This document shows positions 44,100 to 53,092 of a DNA stretch of 64,000 nucleotides, piece after piece. How positions within the stretch are numbered: the first letter of the stretch is position 1; each line of letters starts with the position of its first letter. The DNA is from Clostridia bacterium (GTDB lineage Bacteria; Bacillota; Clostridia; Lachnospirales; Lachnospiraceae). Under the pieces are notes generated by a model. The model saw only the letters and a program-made list of their open reading frames with translations. It was not told the DNA's origin and ran no database searches. A program made the position numbers and the translations under genes. The stretch spans positions 62,001-126,000 of the forward strand of contig CAJTEN010000012.1 in NCBI GenBank assembly GCA_910575245.1, written 5' to 3'.

Positions 44100-45518
44100 T
44101 TACTTTACAATAGCAATCTCCACTGTCGGATCGTTTAGGTCACCTTTGGATTTCCCAAGATAAACGAGGTCTCCGTCTCCTGTATAGCGGAAGAAGTGGC
44201 TGTAGTAGACGAATTCATTCCCTTCATTGACACCGGCAAGCACTGCCAACTCTGTATAGTCATCGTCTACATTCATATCGTAGAGAAAGTATTCGCCCCA
44301 ACTGAAATCCGACAGACATTCTTTGACAGCGTCATTGCCATTCTGGGAGAAATCCGTGTCATTGACGGTTAAATGCAGCAGAGCTCCGTAAGTGCCATCC
44401 GCATTTTCTGTGTTTTCCTGGAAAAAGAGGAAGGAATCTTCATGGCCGTCGCCGTTCAGGTCAAAGCTAAAGTTTTCATTTTCCTGTAATTTCATGATAA
44501 GCCGGTCCGTATAGGAATAGGAGTCCTTGAGCCCCATGCCTGCCAGATCAGAGTAAGGGATAAGGAATTCGATTGTACCGGAGGCATATGGCCCCAGCGC
44601 ATAAGGAGCGCTCATAAAGACAAGGCCTGAGGTGGAAAGATACCATACGTCATCGGCGTACAGTACGGTTTCCAGTTCATTATCACTGCCGTACAGGTTA
44701 GTATATTCCGAATTGAACATCCGGTCCTGATAGGCTTTGGTTTTTGCCAGGTTCTGGTTATAGGCCAGAGTATCCTCGTGAAAGGCGTCAGGGTCATCGC
44801 TCAGGTCGGCAAAAGCGATCACATCTCCTGTTTTTGCGTTATAATTAACACCGTGAGTATCATAATTGCCGTGGGCGCCTCCCGTAAAAGTATAGCAGCT
44901 TACCGTAAAGGAAATGACATTACTGTCAGATCTTGCGGGCGCGATGCCCAGATCTTCAATGTAGGAAATAAAAGGGTATTCGGAATCTGAGGAGATCGTT
45001 TCATCGTAGCCTTCCTTTGCCCATTCTTCGATTTCCGTACCGGCTTTGAATGCATCGATCCTGGAGCGGATATCGGCATTGATCTTCCCGGCAGCGTCAT
45101 CGTTTCCTTCTATAGTGACAACCGGATAGGTAAAGCTTCTGGTGAAATATACGGTACCGTCATCGGCGGTTTTTTCTTCTTCCTCGGTTTTTATTTCAAT
45201 GTGGATATTGGATGGAAAGGTGCTGACAGTCGTGTCGGTTTCCGGGTTGCCGCTACTGCTGATTTCCGGAGCAGAGTTACCTGTGCCCGGCCCGGCGGTA
45301 TCGTTTTGTGCGGCGTCCGGTTGTGCCTGTATACCAGTCTCCGTGTCTTGGGAAGGTGGTGTTTCACTGGCATCAGCTTCTGTGCCATGTGACGCTTCGG
45401 CATCGGGTGTATCCGCCGTGCCGGTCCCGCATGCCGCACAGGTGAGCACGGTGCATAATAACAGAGTGCAGGCGGCGTTTCTTTTTAAGTGATTTTTCTG
45501 TTTTGTATTTTTTTTCAT
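44100..45518 (-). CDS. Lipoprotein with DUF4163/DUF3298 (RsiV/PdaC-like) domains
   Basis: A 472-residue secreted lipoprotein: signal with LLCTVLTCAAC, a ~80-residue Asp/Thr/Pro-rich linker, then DUF4163-like (RSFTYPVVTIEGNDDAAGKI) and DUF3298-like segments (YTFTGGAHGNYDTHGVNYNA, the GGAH motif), and a C-terminal region with FSFDLNGDGHEDSF, an EF-hand-like DxNxDG metal loop. Related domains occur in lysozyme-sensing anti-sigma RsiV and deacetylase PdaC. ATG 45518 follows GGAGGT. It is transcribed away from the nearby sigma/anti-sigma pair. Confidence 0.87.
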   Translation of the reverse strand: MKKNTKQKNHLKRNAACTLLLCTVLTCAACGTGTADTPDAEASHGTEADASETPPSQDTETGIQAQPDAAQNDTAGPGTGNSAPEISSSGNPETDTTVSTFPSNIHIEIKTEEEEKTADDGTVYFTRSFTYPVVTIEGNDDAAGKINADIRSRIDAFKAGTEIEEWAKEGYDETISSDSEYPFISYIEDLGIAPARSDSNVISFTVSCYTFTGGAHGNYDTHGVNYNAKTGDVIAFADLSDDPDAFHEDTLAYNQNLAKTKAYQDRMFNSEYTNLYGSDNELETVLYADDVWYLSTSGLVFMSAPYALGPYASGTIEFLIPYSDLAGMGLKDSYSYTDRLIMKLQENENFSFDLNGDGHEDSFLFFQENTENADGTYGALLHLTVNDTDFSQNGNDAVKECLSDFSWGEYFLYDMNVDDDYTELAVLAGVNEGNEFVYYSHFFRYTGDGDLVYLGKSKGDLNDPTVEIAIVK

Positions 45519-45590
45519 AAGAAACCTCCTCATAGATTACTCCGCGTCCGTGGGATGCTGAGATATGGATATTAGTAACAGTTCGGACAG

Positions 45591-45732
45591 CAATGTCATT
45601 TAGTTAAGTCCATACACAGCGTCTGATATGATAGGATTCTCCTTAGGACCGCTGCGTTTGGAACCGAGCGAAAGCGCGTCCTTAGGAGATTCCTATCATG
45701 TCAGGCGCGTCCGGCTTAACTTAATGACATTG
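45591..45732. mobile_element. MITE-like element (family A), copy 3, 142 bp, inverted and internally shortened
   Basis: Reverse orientation relative to the other copies; it starts CAATGTCATTTAGTTAAGTC and ends GGCTTAACTTAATGACATTG. About 47 bp including the central hairpin are missing. Flanks GTTCGGACAG (45581-45590) and GTTCAGACAG (45733-45742) form a 10-bp target duplication with one change. Confidence 0.88.
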
Positions 45733-45910
45733 GTTCAGACAGATCTGCGCATTTACTGCACTGACCAGGCCAGTGAGTAAAGTTAATTCAAGGCACTGCA
45801 GAACGTTGCATGACTCAGTATGACATGGCAGCGTGGAAATGACAAGGCGGCTATAGAAAATGATGCAATAATGATGCAATTTATTTTACTGTTTACGGAT
45901 GATATGATAT

Positions 45911-45950
45911 TGTAACCTTTTTCCGTTACACACAATCTAATCTATATAAA
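45911..45950 (+). promoter_or_regulatory. Candidate autoregulated ECF promoter
   Basis: GTAACCTTTTTCCGTTAC (45912-45929) resembles an ECF -35 element (GTAACC) and is also a 5-bp inverted repeat. TCTAAT/CTATAT follow at about the right distance for a -10. It lies 60-100 bp before the sigma gene. Weak prediction. Confidence 0.3.
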
Positions 45951-46010
45951 ACAAAACCGGTAACAAAGAGCGCGCGCACCGGACAAATCATACGAAAGGA
46001 AAGAACTCCG

Positions 46011-46556
46011 ATGAAAGAGGACACGATACGGCTTGTGAAGAAAGCCATCAAGGGCAGTAAATCCGCTTACGGCGAGTTGATTGCCGAATATCAGGTCTAT
46101 TTATACAAGACGGCCTTTTTATATGAAAAAAACGAAGCGGACTCTCTGGATGCCGTACAGGAATGTGTAACGAGAGGGATGCTTGCCATCGGGAAACTGA
46201 AGGAACCGAGATATTTTAAGACATGGATCACGAAGATTCTGCTCAATTGCATCTGGCAGGATAAGAAGAGGGAGCAGATGGTTTCGCTGGAGGAATACCA
46301 GGAGAAGGGAGCCGAGAATTACCTCATAGAGGAGAAAGTCGATCTCTATGATGCAATCGATTCTTTGAAGGAGCAGTATAGGACCGTTGTCATTCTTTTC
46401 TACTTTCAGGAACTGAAGATCAAGGAGATCGCGCGGGTCATGGAGATCCCGGAGGGGAGTGTGAAAGTATATCTGTACCGCGCCAAGAAGCAATTGCGGA
46501 AGTGGCTGGAGGGCAGTGAGACGGAATATAAGGAGGAAAGACGCTATGCAAAATGA
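46011..46556 (+). CDS. ECF-type RNA polymerase sigma factor
   Basis: A 181-residue sigma-70 family protein. Region 2 has SAYGELIAEYQVYLYKTAFL and YFKTWITKILLNCIWQ, region 4 has VILFYFQELKIKEIARVMEI then PEGSVKVYLYRAKKQLRKWL. Ribosome site GAAAGGAAAGAACTCC precedes ATG 46011. It overlaps the anti-sigma start by 11 bp. It parallels the 26855-27373 sigma gene but is clearly a separate group. Confidence 0.92.
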   Translation: MKEDTIRLVKKAIKGSKSAYGELIAEYQVYLYKTAFLYEKNEADSLDAVQECVTRGMLAIGKLKEPRYFKTWITKILLNCIWQDKKREQMVSLEEYQEKGAENYLIEEKVDLYDAIDSLKEQYRTVVILFYFQELKIKEIARVMEIPEGSVKVYLYRAKKQLRKWLEGSETEYKEERRYAK

Positions 46557-47823
46557 AAGATTTGATGCAATTCCGATTCCGGAAGAATTGGACAGTGCTG
46601 TAAAAGCAGGGATTCAGGAAGGAATCAGACAGCAGAGGAAGCTTTATCGAAAACAGATCATACTGCGTTACGGAACCATTGCGGCAGCAGCACTGATTGT
46701 TATATGCGCAGGGGTACTGTTGGTTTCGGATCCATCCCTGGCGGCGAAGCTGCCCTTTGTAGGACGGATTTTCTCTATGGTGCAGGAAGAAATCAGCTAT
46801 AAAGGTAATTTCAGCGATAGTGCGGAGGTGTATGTGGAGGGGGATGTAACCGGGTCACAAAATAAAAATGTGACACAAACGTCAGAAGAAGGAGGGGCCG
46901 GAATATCCGAAGAAGAGGAGTCTAATCCATATGTACAAACTTCTAACGGACTTACTGTTACGGTCTCAGAGGCAAGTTGTTCCTCGCAGGCGTTGTACCT
47001 GGCGCTCTGTATCGAAAATGAGGAAGCTTTTCCTGAAGATTTCATGACCACGTTGGATTTTGGAACGTATCAGGTCATGTATCTGAAAAGCGATTCTTAT
47101 TACGACTTGCCGGGTCTTGGCAAGGAGGACAGAGGAGCGGAGCAGGGATATCCTGGACCCTATTATATGGAAGGAACATATGTGGACGATCATACTTTTA
47201 CAGGTGTCATAAGGGTTGACCTGGATCGGGATGTGGAACGCAGCATTCACGCCACAAACCTGGGGGAAGTGGAGACGGACGCAGAACTGATCTGGGAGGG
47301 AGAAAAGACGGAACTTCCGGAGCGGTTTACTTACTATCTTGATATATCTGATTTCTATGGAGAAGTGGAGGAATACGAAGATGTTCTGCTCCGCGATGCG
47401 GATGGAGAAGAAATCATGTATAAGGAGCGGCTGAAGAAACATTATGAGGGCACATGGAATTTCGCTATTGACGTCAGGATGAACAAGGATGGGGAGGAGA
47501 TTGTAGAGATTAACAAGACAAACGAGAACGGGATCGGAATCGCCTCTGTGGCAAGGACAAAATTTGAGATCAAAGCTGAGATGATTCTTCCGGAAGGGGA
47601 TCTAGGGTATGATTATATCATTGCAATCTGTGACGCGGACGGGAAATTGTTGGATTCCCAAGGAGATTTTGCCGAAACATTCTCTGTTTACGGCCGGGAT
47701 ACGGATATTGTGTATGTATATATATGCGATCTTATTCAGTTTATGGATGAACTGAAAGGGGACAGCCGGAAGATAGCGGAGCACGCATTGTTTGGAACCG
47801 AGGTGCATTTCGGGATGGATTGA
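46546..47823 (+). CDS. Membrane anti-sigma factor, DUF4179-like
   Basis: A 425-residue single-pass protein: cytoplasmic N terminus (~residues 1-42), membrane helix GTIAAAALIVICAGVLLVSD, then a DUF4179-like extracellular part (AAKLPFVGRIFSMVQEEISY, TSNGLTVTVSEASCSSQALY). ATG 46546 lies inside the sigma gene after AAGGAGG, giving coupled translation. It likely restrains the sigma factor until an envelope signal arrives. The terminator at 47878 ends the operon. Confidence 0.88.
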   Translation: MQNERFDAIPIPEELDSAVKAGIQEGIRQQRKLYRKQIILRYGTIAAAALIVICAGVLLVSDPSLAAKLPFVGRIFSMVQEEISYKGNFSDSAEVYVEGDVTGSQNKNVTQTSEEGGAGISEEEESNPYVQTSNGLTVTVSEASCSSQALYLALCIENEEAFPEDFMTTLDFGTYQVMYLKSDSYYDLPGLGKEDRGAEQGYPGPYYMEGTYVDDHTFTGVIRVDLDRDVERSIHATNLGEVETDAELIWEGEKTELPERFTYYLDISDFYGEVEEYEDVLLRDADGEEIMYKERLKKHYEGTWNFAIDVRMNKDGEEIVEINKTNENGIGIASVARTKFEIKAEMILPEGDLGYDYIIAICDADGKLLDSQGDFAETFSVYGRDTDIVYVYICDLIQFMDELKGDSRKIAEHALFGTEVHFGMD

Positions 47824-47877
47824 GTTATCTGTCCATTCCAAGTTGCTTTATTCACCAATTATCTTATATTTATACTT

Positions 47878-47922
47878 TTCAACCCGCATTCTTTGTGTTA
47901 TAATGCGGGTTGAATTGTTTGG
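47878..47922 (+). terminator. Intrinsic terminator of the sigma/anti-sigma operon
   Basis: Perfect 13-bp stem TTCAACCCGCATT (47878-47890) / AATGCGGGTTGAA (47902-47914), then TTGTTTGGG. Confidence 0.82.
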
Positions 47923-48020
47923 GATGACATGTTTGTTATGGCATAGACAGGAAACGGCATAAATGTTGGTAACAGATTGAAAATGAAGATTGGGATAGAG
48001 GACGAAAGGATGAAAAACAG

Positions 48021-48719
48021 ATGACAGGGATGCAACAATGGTTTTCCAGGATTTCCGACTTGTTTGTAAAGTGTTTTATCAGGGATGACCGCTATAAGCT
48101 GCTGCTTAGTGGTGTCGGAGTTACGATCAAGGTTTCGCTTTTGGCGGTTATTATCGGTATCTTGATTGGTATGCTGATCGCACTGTGCAATCTATCCAAA
48201 AATAAATTTCTCAAGGCAGTCGGAGGAGTCTACACGGATGTGATCCGGGGCACACCTTCCGTTACCCAGCTGATGCTTATTTATTTTGTCATTTTTGCTA
48301 CCGTCAACCTGCCTAAATGGATTATAGCGGCGATTGCTTTCGGCATAAACTCCGGTGCGTATGTATCCGAGATCATCAGGGGCGGTATTCTGTCCGTGGA
48401 TCACGGGCAGACGGAGGCAGGGAGGTCATTGGGACTGAATGCGTTTCAGACCATGACGAGAATCGTTATCCCGCAGGCGGTGAAGAATATCTTCCCGGCA
48501 CTTTGCAATGAGTTTATCGTGCTGATCAAGGAGACGGCAATCGTTGGCTATGTGGGTCTGATGGATATTCAGAAGGCAGGGGATTTTATCAAGAGCGCGA
48601 CTTTCAATGCACCCATGCCGCTTTTCGGAACGGCGGTTATTTATTATGTGTTGATCAAGATATTGACACTTACGCTTCGCCAGGTGGAGAACCATTTGAG
48701 AAAATCTGATGTCAGATAA
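48021..48719 (+). CDS. Polar amino acid ABC importer permease
   Basis: A 232-residue HisM/GlnP-type permease. It has five hydrophobic segments, GVTIKVSLLAVIIGILIGML in the first, the conserved IRGTPSVTQLMLIYF, and coupling loop QTEAGRSLGLNAFQTMTRIV. ATG 48021 lies 12 bp after GAAAGG; ATG 48030 is an alternative. It starts a three-gene importer with the order permease, ATPase, binding protein. Confidence 0.92.
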   Translation: MTGMQQWFSRISDLFVKCFIRDDRYKLLLSGVGVTIKVSLLAVIIGILIGMLIALCNLSKNKFLKAVGGVYTDVIRGTPSVTQLMLIYFVIFATVNLPKWIIAAIAFGINSGAYVSEIIRGGILSVDHGQTEAGRSLGLNAFQTMTRIVIPQAVKNIFPALCNEFIVLIKETAIVGYVGLMDIQKAGDFIKSATFNAPMPLFGTAVIYYVLIKILTLTLRQVENHLRKSDVR

Positions 48720-48740
48720 TGACGAGACAGCCAGATGCGC

Positions 48741-48770
48741 GTAACAGAGAGGCCGAAGGCTGAACTGTTA
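48741..48770. repeat. Family B short palindrome
   Basis: GTAACAGAGAGGCCGAAGGC then TGAACTGTTA; hairpin-forming right-end derivative lying between permease and ATPase genes, so it is transcribed within the operon. Confidence 0.6.
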
Positions 48771-48814
48771 TAAGGGATCTGAACTGTTATGCCGGATAGA
48801 AGGGAGAATACCTT

Positions 48815-49537
48815 ATGATCAAGGTGAAAAATTTACATAAACATTTTGGCGGCCTGGCGGTTTTAAACGGGATAGACGAGCATATCTCGCAGGGAGAGGT
48901 GGTTGTCATCATCGGCCCGTCCGGCTCGGGTAAAAGCACATTTCTGCGTTGCCTGAACCTGCTGGAGGATGTGACGGAAGGTGAAATCTATGTGGATGAC
49001 GAGCAGATCAATACGCCGAAGGTAAATATCAATGTAGTCAGACAGAAGATGGGGATGGTATTCCAGCAGTTTAATCTGTTTCCGCATCTGACGATTATGG
49101 ATAATATAACACTGGCTCCGGTTCTGTTAAAGAAGATGACGAAGGCGGAGGCGGTCAAAAAGGGAGAGGAACTTCTGGAACGTGTCAATCTGGCGGAAAA
49201 GGCGGATGCCTATCCGGCGCAGCTGTCTGGCGGACAGAAACAGCGTGTGGCGATTGCAAGGGCGCTTGCCATGAACCCGGAGATTATGCTTTTTGACGAG
49301 CCTACTTCGGCGCTGGATCCGGAGATGGTCGGAGAAGTGCTGGATGTTATGAAGGATCTGGCAAAGTCCGGTATGACTATGGTGATTGTCACGCATGAGA
49401 TGGGATTTGCCAGGGAGGTGGCATCCAGGGTGCTTTTCATTGATCAGGGTGTTGTGATGGAAAGCGGTACACCGGAGGAAGTGTTCAACCATCCGCGATG
49501 TGACAGGGCCAAGCTGTTTTTGAGCAAAGTTCTGTAG
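48815..49537 (+). CDS. Polar amino acid ABC importer ATPase
   Basis: A 240-residue GlnQ/HisP-type ATPase with Walker [11 protein letters not shown]-loop [14 protein letters not shown], signature LSGGQKQR, Walker [13 protein letters not shown] and H-loop VTHEMGFA. It follows the permease by 95 bp across a family B palindrome. High similarity of pattern to the ATPase at 62031, which serves the second importer. Confidence 0.95.
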   Translation: MIKVKNLHKHFGGLAVLNGIDEHISQGEVVVIIGPSGSGKSTFLRCLNLLEDVTEGEIYVDDEQINTPKVNINVVRQKMGMVFQQFNLFPHLTIMDNITLAPVLLKKMTKAEAVKKGEELLERVNLAEKADAYPAQLSGGQKQRVAIARALAMNPEIMLFDEPTSALDPEMVGEVLDVMKDLAKSGMTMVIVTHEMGFAREVASRVLFIDQGVVMESGTPEEVFNHPRCDRAKLFLSKVL

Positions 49538-49737
49538 GGAGTGACGGGCCGGGAAGTGTTTGCAGGAAATGGGAACCGATATATGGTATCGGATTGGTTT
49601 TTATTCCGTTCTATATTTAGGCGTGACCGGAAATAATCCGGCAGGGCGGAACAGAGAATCAATTTCAGATATAGAGAACTGCCGGAATATGAGTTGGCGG
49701 TTCGGGAAAATAATCTATGTTTCAGGAGGAGAGTATT

Positions 49738-50715
49738 ATGAAGAAAGCAACGAAGATGGCAGCGCTTGTGCTTGCCATGACTATGACAGTTTCCGCGCTT
49801 ACGGCATGCGGAAGCAGTGCGGACAATGCAGCGGATGCAGCCGGCGTGGAAGAGACGGCCGTGGAGGAAACCGGCACAGACGGTAGCGGTGAGGATGCGG
49901 CAGCGGATACAGATGCCGCAGCGGATACAGATGCCGCAGCGGATACAGATGTGGCGTCGGACACAGCCGAGACAGATGCGGCGGACAGCGATGCTGATGC
50001 AGAGCAGTCCACAGGAGCCATGACAAAGACAGAGGGTGTCCTGACATTCGGCACCAATGCAGAATTCCCGCCCTTTGAGTTTGTGGCAGGAACCGGTGTG
50101 ATCGATCAGTATGACGGTATTGACATGGCTATCGCGAAGCAGATCGCCGAGGATAACGGTATGACGGCAGCAGTTGAGAATATGGAGTTTGACTCACTGT
50201 TAGTGGCACTGCAGAATGGACAGATCGATGCGGCTATCGCAGGTATGACGATAACAGAGGAGCGTAAGGAAGAGGCTGATTTTTCCATTCCCTACTATAC
50301 GGCAACGCAGGTTATGATTGTGAAGGAAGATTCCGACATTGCAGCAGCCGCGGATATGGCGGATAAGAAGATCTGTGTCGTACAGGGTTATACCGGAGAA
50401 ATCTGTGTCAATGACATGGGCTATCCCTATGAAGCATTCAAGAAGGGTACAGAGGCCGTTATGGAACTGGCAAACGGCAAGTGCGATGTAGTCGTAATTG
50501 ACTCCGCCACTGCCCAGAAATACGTGGATGAAAACGAAGGGCTTAAAATCGTGGAAGATGCGGATGCTTTTGAGTCTGAGGAATACGCTGTTGCAGTACG
50601 GAAAGGCAACACAGAGCTGCTTGACATGATTAACAGTGCGATCGAAGCGAAGCTTGCAGACGGTACAATCTCTGAACTGGGTGTTCAGTATACCGAGGAG
50701 ATTACGGCGGAATAA
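49738..50715 (+). CDS. Polar amino acid ABC importer binding lipoprotein (canonical lobe order)
   Basis: A 325-residue lipoprotein; lipobox LTAC (Cys24), then an Asp/Ala/Thr linker encoded by an 18-bp tandem repeat (49900-49951), then an SBP family 3 fold in the normal order: lobe 1 start LTFGTNAEFPPFEF, AGMTITEERKEEADFSIPYY, hinge TQVMIVKED, lobe 2 KKICVVQGYTGE, and return EEYAVAVRKGNTELLDMINS. ATG 49738 follows AGGAGGAGAG. This is the reference against which the permuted protein at 60280 stands out. Confidence 0.93.
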   Translation: MKKATKMAALVLAMTMTVSALTACGSSADNAADAAGVEETAVEETGTDGSGEDAAADTDAAADTDAAADTDVASDTAETDAADSDADAEQSTGAMTKTEGVLTFGTNAEFPPFEFVAGTGVIDQYDGIDMAIAKQIAEDNGMTAAVENMEFDSLLVALQNGQIDAAIAGMTITEERKEEADFSIPYYTATQVMIVKEDSDIAAAADMADKKICVVQGYTGEICVNDMGYPYEAFKKGTEAVMELANGKCDVVVIDSATAQKYVDENEGLKIVEDADAFESEEYAVAVRKGNTELLDMINSAIEAKLADGTISELGVQYTEEITAE

Positions 50716-50737
50716 ACTGCTTACGGATTTTCTGCTT

Positions 50738-50795
50738 CATAAAACCGATGCCGGACAGAATTCTCTGAATTTCTGCGGCATCGGTTTTATGCATT
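50738..50795 (+). terminator. Intrinsic terminator of the amino acid importer operon
   Basis: Stem CATAAAACCGATGCCG (50738-50753) / CGGCATCGGTTTTATG (50776-50791), 16 bp, with A/U-rich ends. Confidence 0.85.
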
Positions 50796-50897
50796 TGCTT
50801 TTCTTTTCGCAGAGGAATATAATGGAAATACATTGCATGGAAATTATTACGGGCCGATGAACCATACAGGCCGCCCAGGAAGAGAGGAAGGGACAGA

Positions 50898-51323
50898 ATG
50901 AGTGAGAGATTATCCCCTGTAACACAGAAGATTATGGAAGACCGATTCGGGTGCGACACGGTGATTGCCGTTGCAACAGTAGAAGACGGAAGACCTTATG
51001 TACGTAATGTAAACAGTTATTATGAGAACGGTTCTTTCTATATTATAACCTATGCACTTTCGAATAAAATGCGGCAGATTGCAGGGAACCCTGAAGTAGC
51101 GGTATGCGGGGAATGGTTTACCGGACATGGGATCGCTGAGAACATGGGGCATATTCTGAAAGAGGAAAACGAAGACATTGCCGATAAACTCCGGGTGGTG
51201 TTTGATGAATGGTATGGAAACGGACATATTGATGAGAGCGATTCCAACACATGTATTCTTCGGATTAAACTGACGGAGGGAGATCTTGCCGATCACGGAA
51301 CGTGGTATCATATTGATTGGTAA
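50898..51323 (+). CDS. Pyridoxamine 5'-phosphate oxidase-like flavin protein
   Basis: A 141-residue split-barrel protein starting KIMEDRFGCDTVIAVATVED, with GRPYVRNVNSYYENGSFYII and NKMRQIAGNPEVAVCGEWFT, the layout of PNPOx-like flavin or heme-binding proteins. True PNP oxidase activity is doubtful; most short members are uncharacterised reductases. ATG 50898 follows AGAGAGGAAGGGACAG. Its TAA stop is also the first three bases of a family B palindrome. Confidence 0.85.
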   Translation: MSERLSPVTQKIMEDRFGCDTVIAVATVEDGRPYVRNVNSYYENGSFYIITYALSNKMRQIAGNPEVAVCGEWFTGHGIAENMGHILKEENEDIADKLRVVFDEWYGNGHIDESDSNTCILRIKLTEGDLADHGTWYHIDW

Positions 51324-51350
51324 CGGTTCAGCCTTCAGCTTCCCTGTTAC
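51321..51350. repeat. Family B short palindrome
   Basis: TAACGGTTCAGCCTTCAGCT then TCCCTGTTAC; hairpin directly at the PNPOx stop, possibly serving as its 3' mRNA end. Confidence 0.6.
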
Positions 51351-51555
51351 GGAATCTGTCCATTCCAGGCCGCCTTCAGCGGGGGACAGATTCCCTCTTG
51401 TTACAAATTATATCGAAATCTTTATCAAATCTTCAAAAATACCAGATATTCTTTTTATAGTTGAAACAATTCCAATATTGATACGGCAGTATTGTCACAA
51501 TGGTGGGACGGTTTGCCGTATGGAACCGCAGAAGTGCAGAAAGGATATCACACAA

Positions 51556-52260
51556 ATGGATATGATTCTGGAAACGTTGAATCTCACTAAGAAGTTTAAG
51601 AAGCAGACGGCCGTTGACCGGTTATCGATCGGTATCGAAAGAAATTCCGTATATGGACTGCTTGGCCCGAACGGGGCCGGGAAATCCACGACGCTTAAGA
51701 TGATCACCGGTATGCAAAACCCGTCCTCAGGCAGTATAAAGTTTGAGGGGCATCAGTGGCACAGAGAGGATCTGAAGGATATCGGGGCGCTGATCGAGAC
51801 GCCGCCAATCTATGATAATCTGACAGCCAAAGAGAATCTCAGGGTGAAAACAACGCTGTTGGGAATTCCTGAATCGCGTATTGACGAAGTCCTGCAGACG
51901 GTTGACCTGACCGGAACAGGGAAGAAAAAGGCAGGACAGTTTTCCATGGGAATGAAGCAGCGGCTTGGGATTGCACTGGCTCTTCTGAACCGGCCGAAGC
52001 TGTTGATCCTGGATGAGCCAACAAACGGGCTTGATCCTCTGGGGATTCAGGATATGAGGGAACTGATCAGATCTTTTCCGAAACAGGGCATCACGGTCAT
52101 ATTATCGAGCCATATTCTGAGTGAAGTGGAACAGATTGCGGATCACATCGGTATTATTGTAAATGGCAGACTGGGGTACAGCGGTGTGACTGGACATGAG
52201 GAGGATCTGGAAGCATTGTTTATGAGAGTTATGCGGGAATGCAGAAAGGAGGCAGATTGA
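51556..52260 (+). CDS. LanF/BcrA-type ABC ATPase
   Basis: A 234-residue ATPase of the lantibiotic/bacitracin immunity group: Walker A GPNGAGKST, LIETPPIYDNLTAKENLRV, signature FSMGMKQRLGIAL, Walker B LLILDEPTNGLD. The frame is open far upstream, but ATG 51556 (MDMILETLNLTKKF) fits family N termini; AAAGGA lies 11 bp upstream. With the next two permease genes it forms a LanFEG-like module, which typically expels antimicrobial peptides from the membrane. Confidence 0.9.
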   Translation: MDMILETLNLTKKFKKQTAVDRLSIGIERNSVYGLLGPNGAGKSTTLKMITGMQNPSSGSIKFEGHQWHREDLKDIGALIETPPIYDNLTAKENLRVKTTLLGIPESRIDEVLQTVDLTGTGKKKAGQFSMGMKQRLGIALALLNRPKLLILDEPTNGLDPLGIQDMRELIRSFPKQGITVILSSHILSEVEQIADHIGIIVNGRLGYSGVTGHEEDLEALFMRVMRECRKEAD

Positions 52261-52261
52261 T

Positions 52262-53014
52262 ATGATTTTGAACATACGTGCGGAGAGGTTGAAGATGAAG
52301 CATACCTTTGGCAGTATCCTGCCGCAGACCGCGGCTCTGTTGACGCTGGTTCTTACGTTGGGCCTGGCTTACGGGAATGAGTACTATTCCGCGAATGCGT
52401 GGAACTGGTGGTATGTCATGCTTTTACCGGGCATGCTGTGCGTGCTGTGCTGTCTGGGGATCAAAAGAGAGAAGAAAATGCATTATTGTAATCTGTTATC
52501 GCTTCCTGTCTCAACGGAAAGTTGCCTTATGGCTAAAATTGTCTGTTATGCAATGGGGCTCTGCACAGCGAACCTGATCATAGCCGCCGGAACATTTGCG
52601 GCAGGCAGGCTGTGGGGAAGTGATATCCCACTCATGAATGGATTTGCGGCGGCAATTTTGCTGTGCATATGTTATTTATGGGAGATACCGCTTTTCCTAT
52701 GGCTGGGAGCCCGTTTTGGTACTTTTATCAGTCTGTTTTCCTGTATGGTATTGTCCGCAGTAGGTGTGGGGCTACTTGCCGATTCTGATCTGTGGTGGCT
52801 TTTTCCGGCCGCAATCCCGGTCAGACTGATGTGCCCGGTACTCGGTATTATGCCGAACGGCCTGTTGGTTTCACCGGACAGTCCTCTTCGGGATGCGGGG
52901 ATTATTCTTCCGGGGATTCTGATTTGTCTGATCTGGTTCGTATTTATGACATATGTGTCGATTCGAAGACTTATACCGGCCTTTTATGGAGCATATGGGA
53001 CGGGGATAACATAA
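52262..53014 (+). CDS. LanE-like ABC-2 permease
   Basis: A 250-residue membrane protein with six hydrophobic stretches and the lantibiotic-immunity signature near the N terminus, ILNIRAERLKMKHTFGSI. It starts 1 bp after the ATPase stop with GGAGG upstream. The pattern KREKKMHYCNLLSLPVSTES in the first cytoplasmic loop fits LanE/LanG proteins. Pairs with the next gene. Confidence 0.87.
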   Translation: MILNIRAERLKMKHTFGSILPQTAALLTLVLTLGLAYGNEYYSANAWNWWYVMLLPGMLCVLCCLGIKREKKMHYCNLLSLPVSTESCLMAKIVCYAMGLCTANLIIAAGTFAAGRLWGSDIPLMNGFAAAILLCICYLWEIPLFLWLGARFGTFISLFSCMVLSAVGVGLLADSDLWWLFPAAIPVRLMCPVLGIMPNGLLVSPDSPLRDAGIILPGILICLIWFVFMTYVSIRRLIPAFYGAYGTGIT

Positions 53015-53092
53015 TGCGCAGGCTTAAGAATAGGCAGGAATAAGATTGGAAATCTGCCATGCGTAGAAAGCGGCAGTAGAAACGAGGTAATC

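Larger units (their letters stand above)
45519..46010. other. 492-bp divergent intergenic region
   Basis: It holds MITE copy 3 inside TAACAGTTC-type sequence, then the presumed promoter region of the sigma operon (see 45911-45950). No small gene was supported. Confidence 0.6.
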
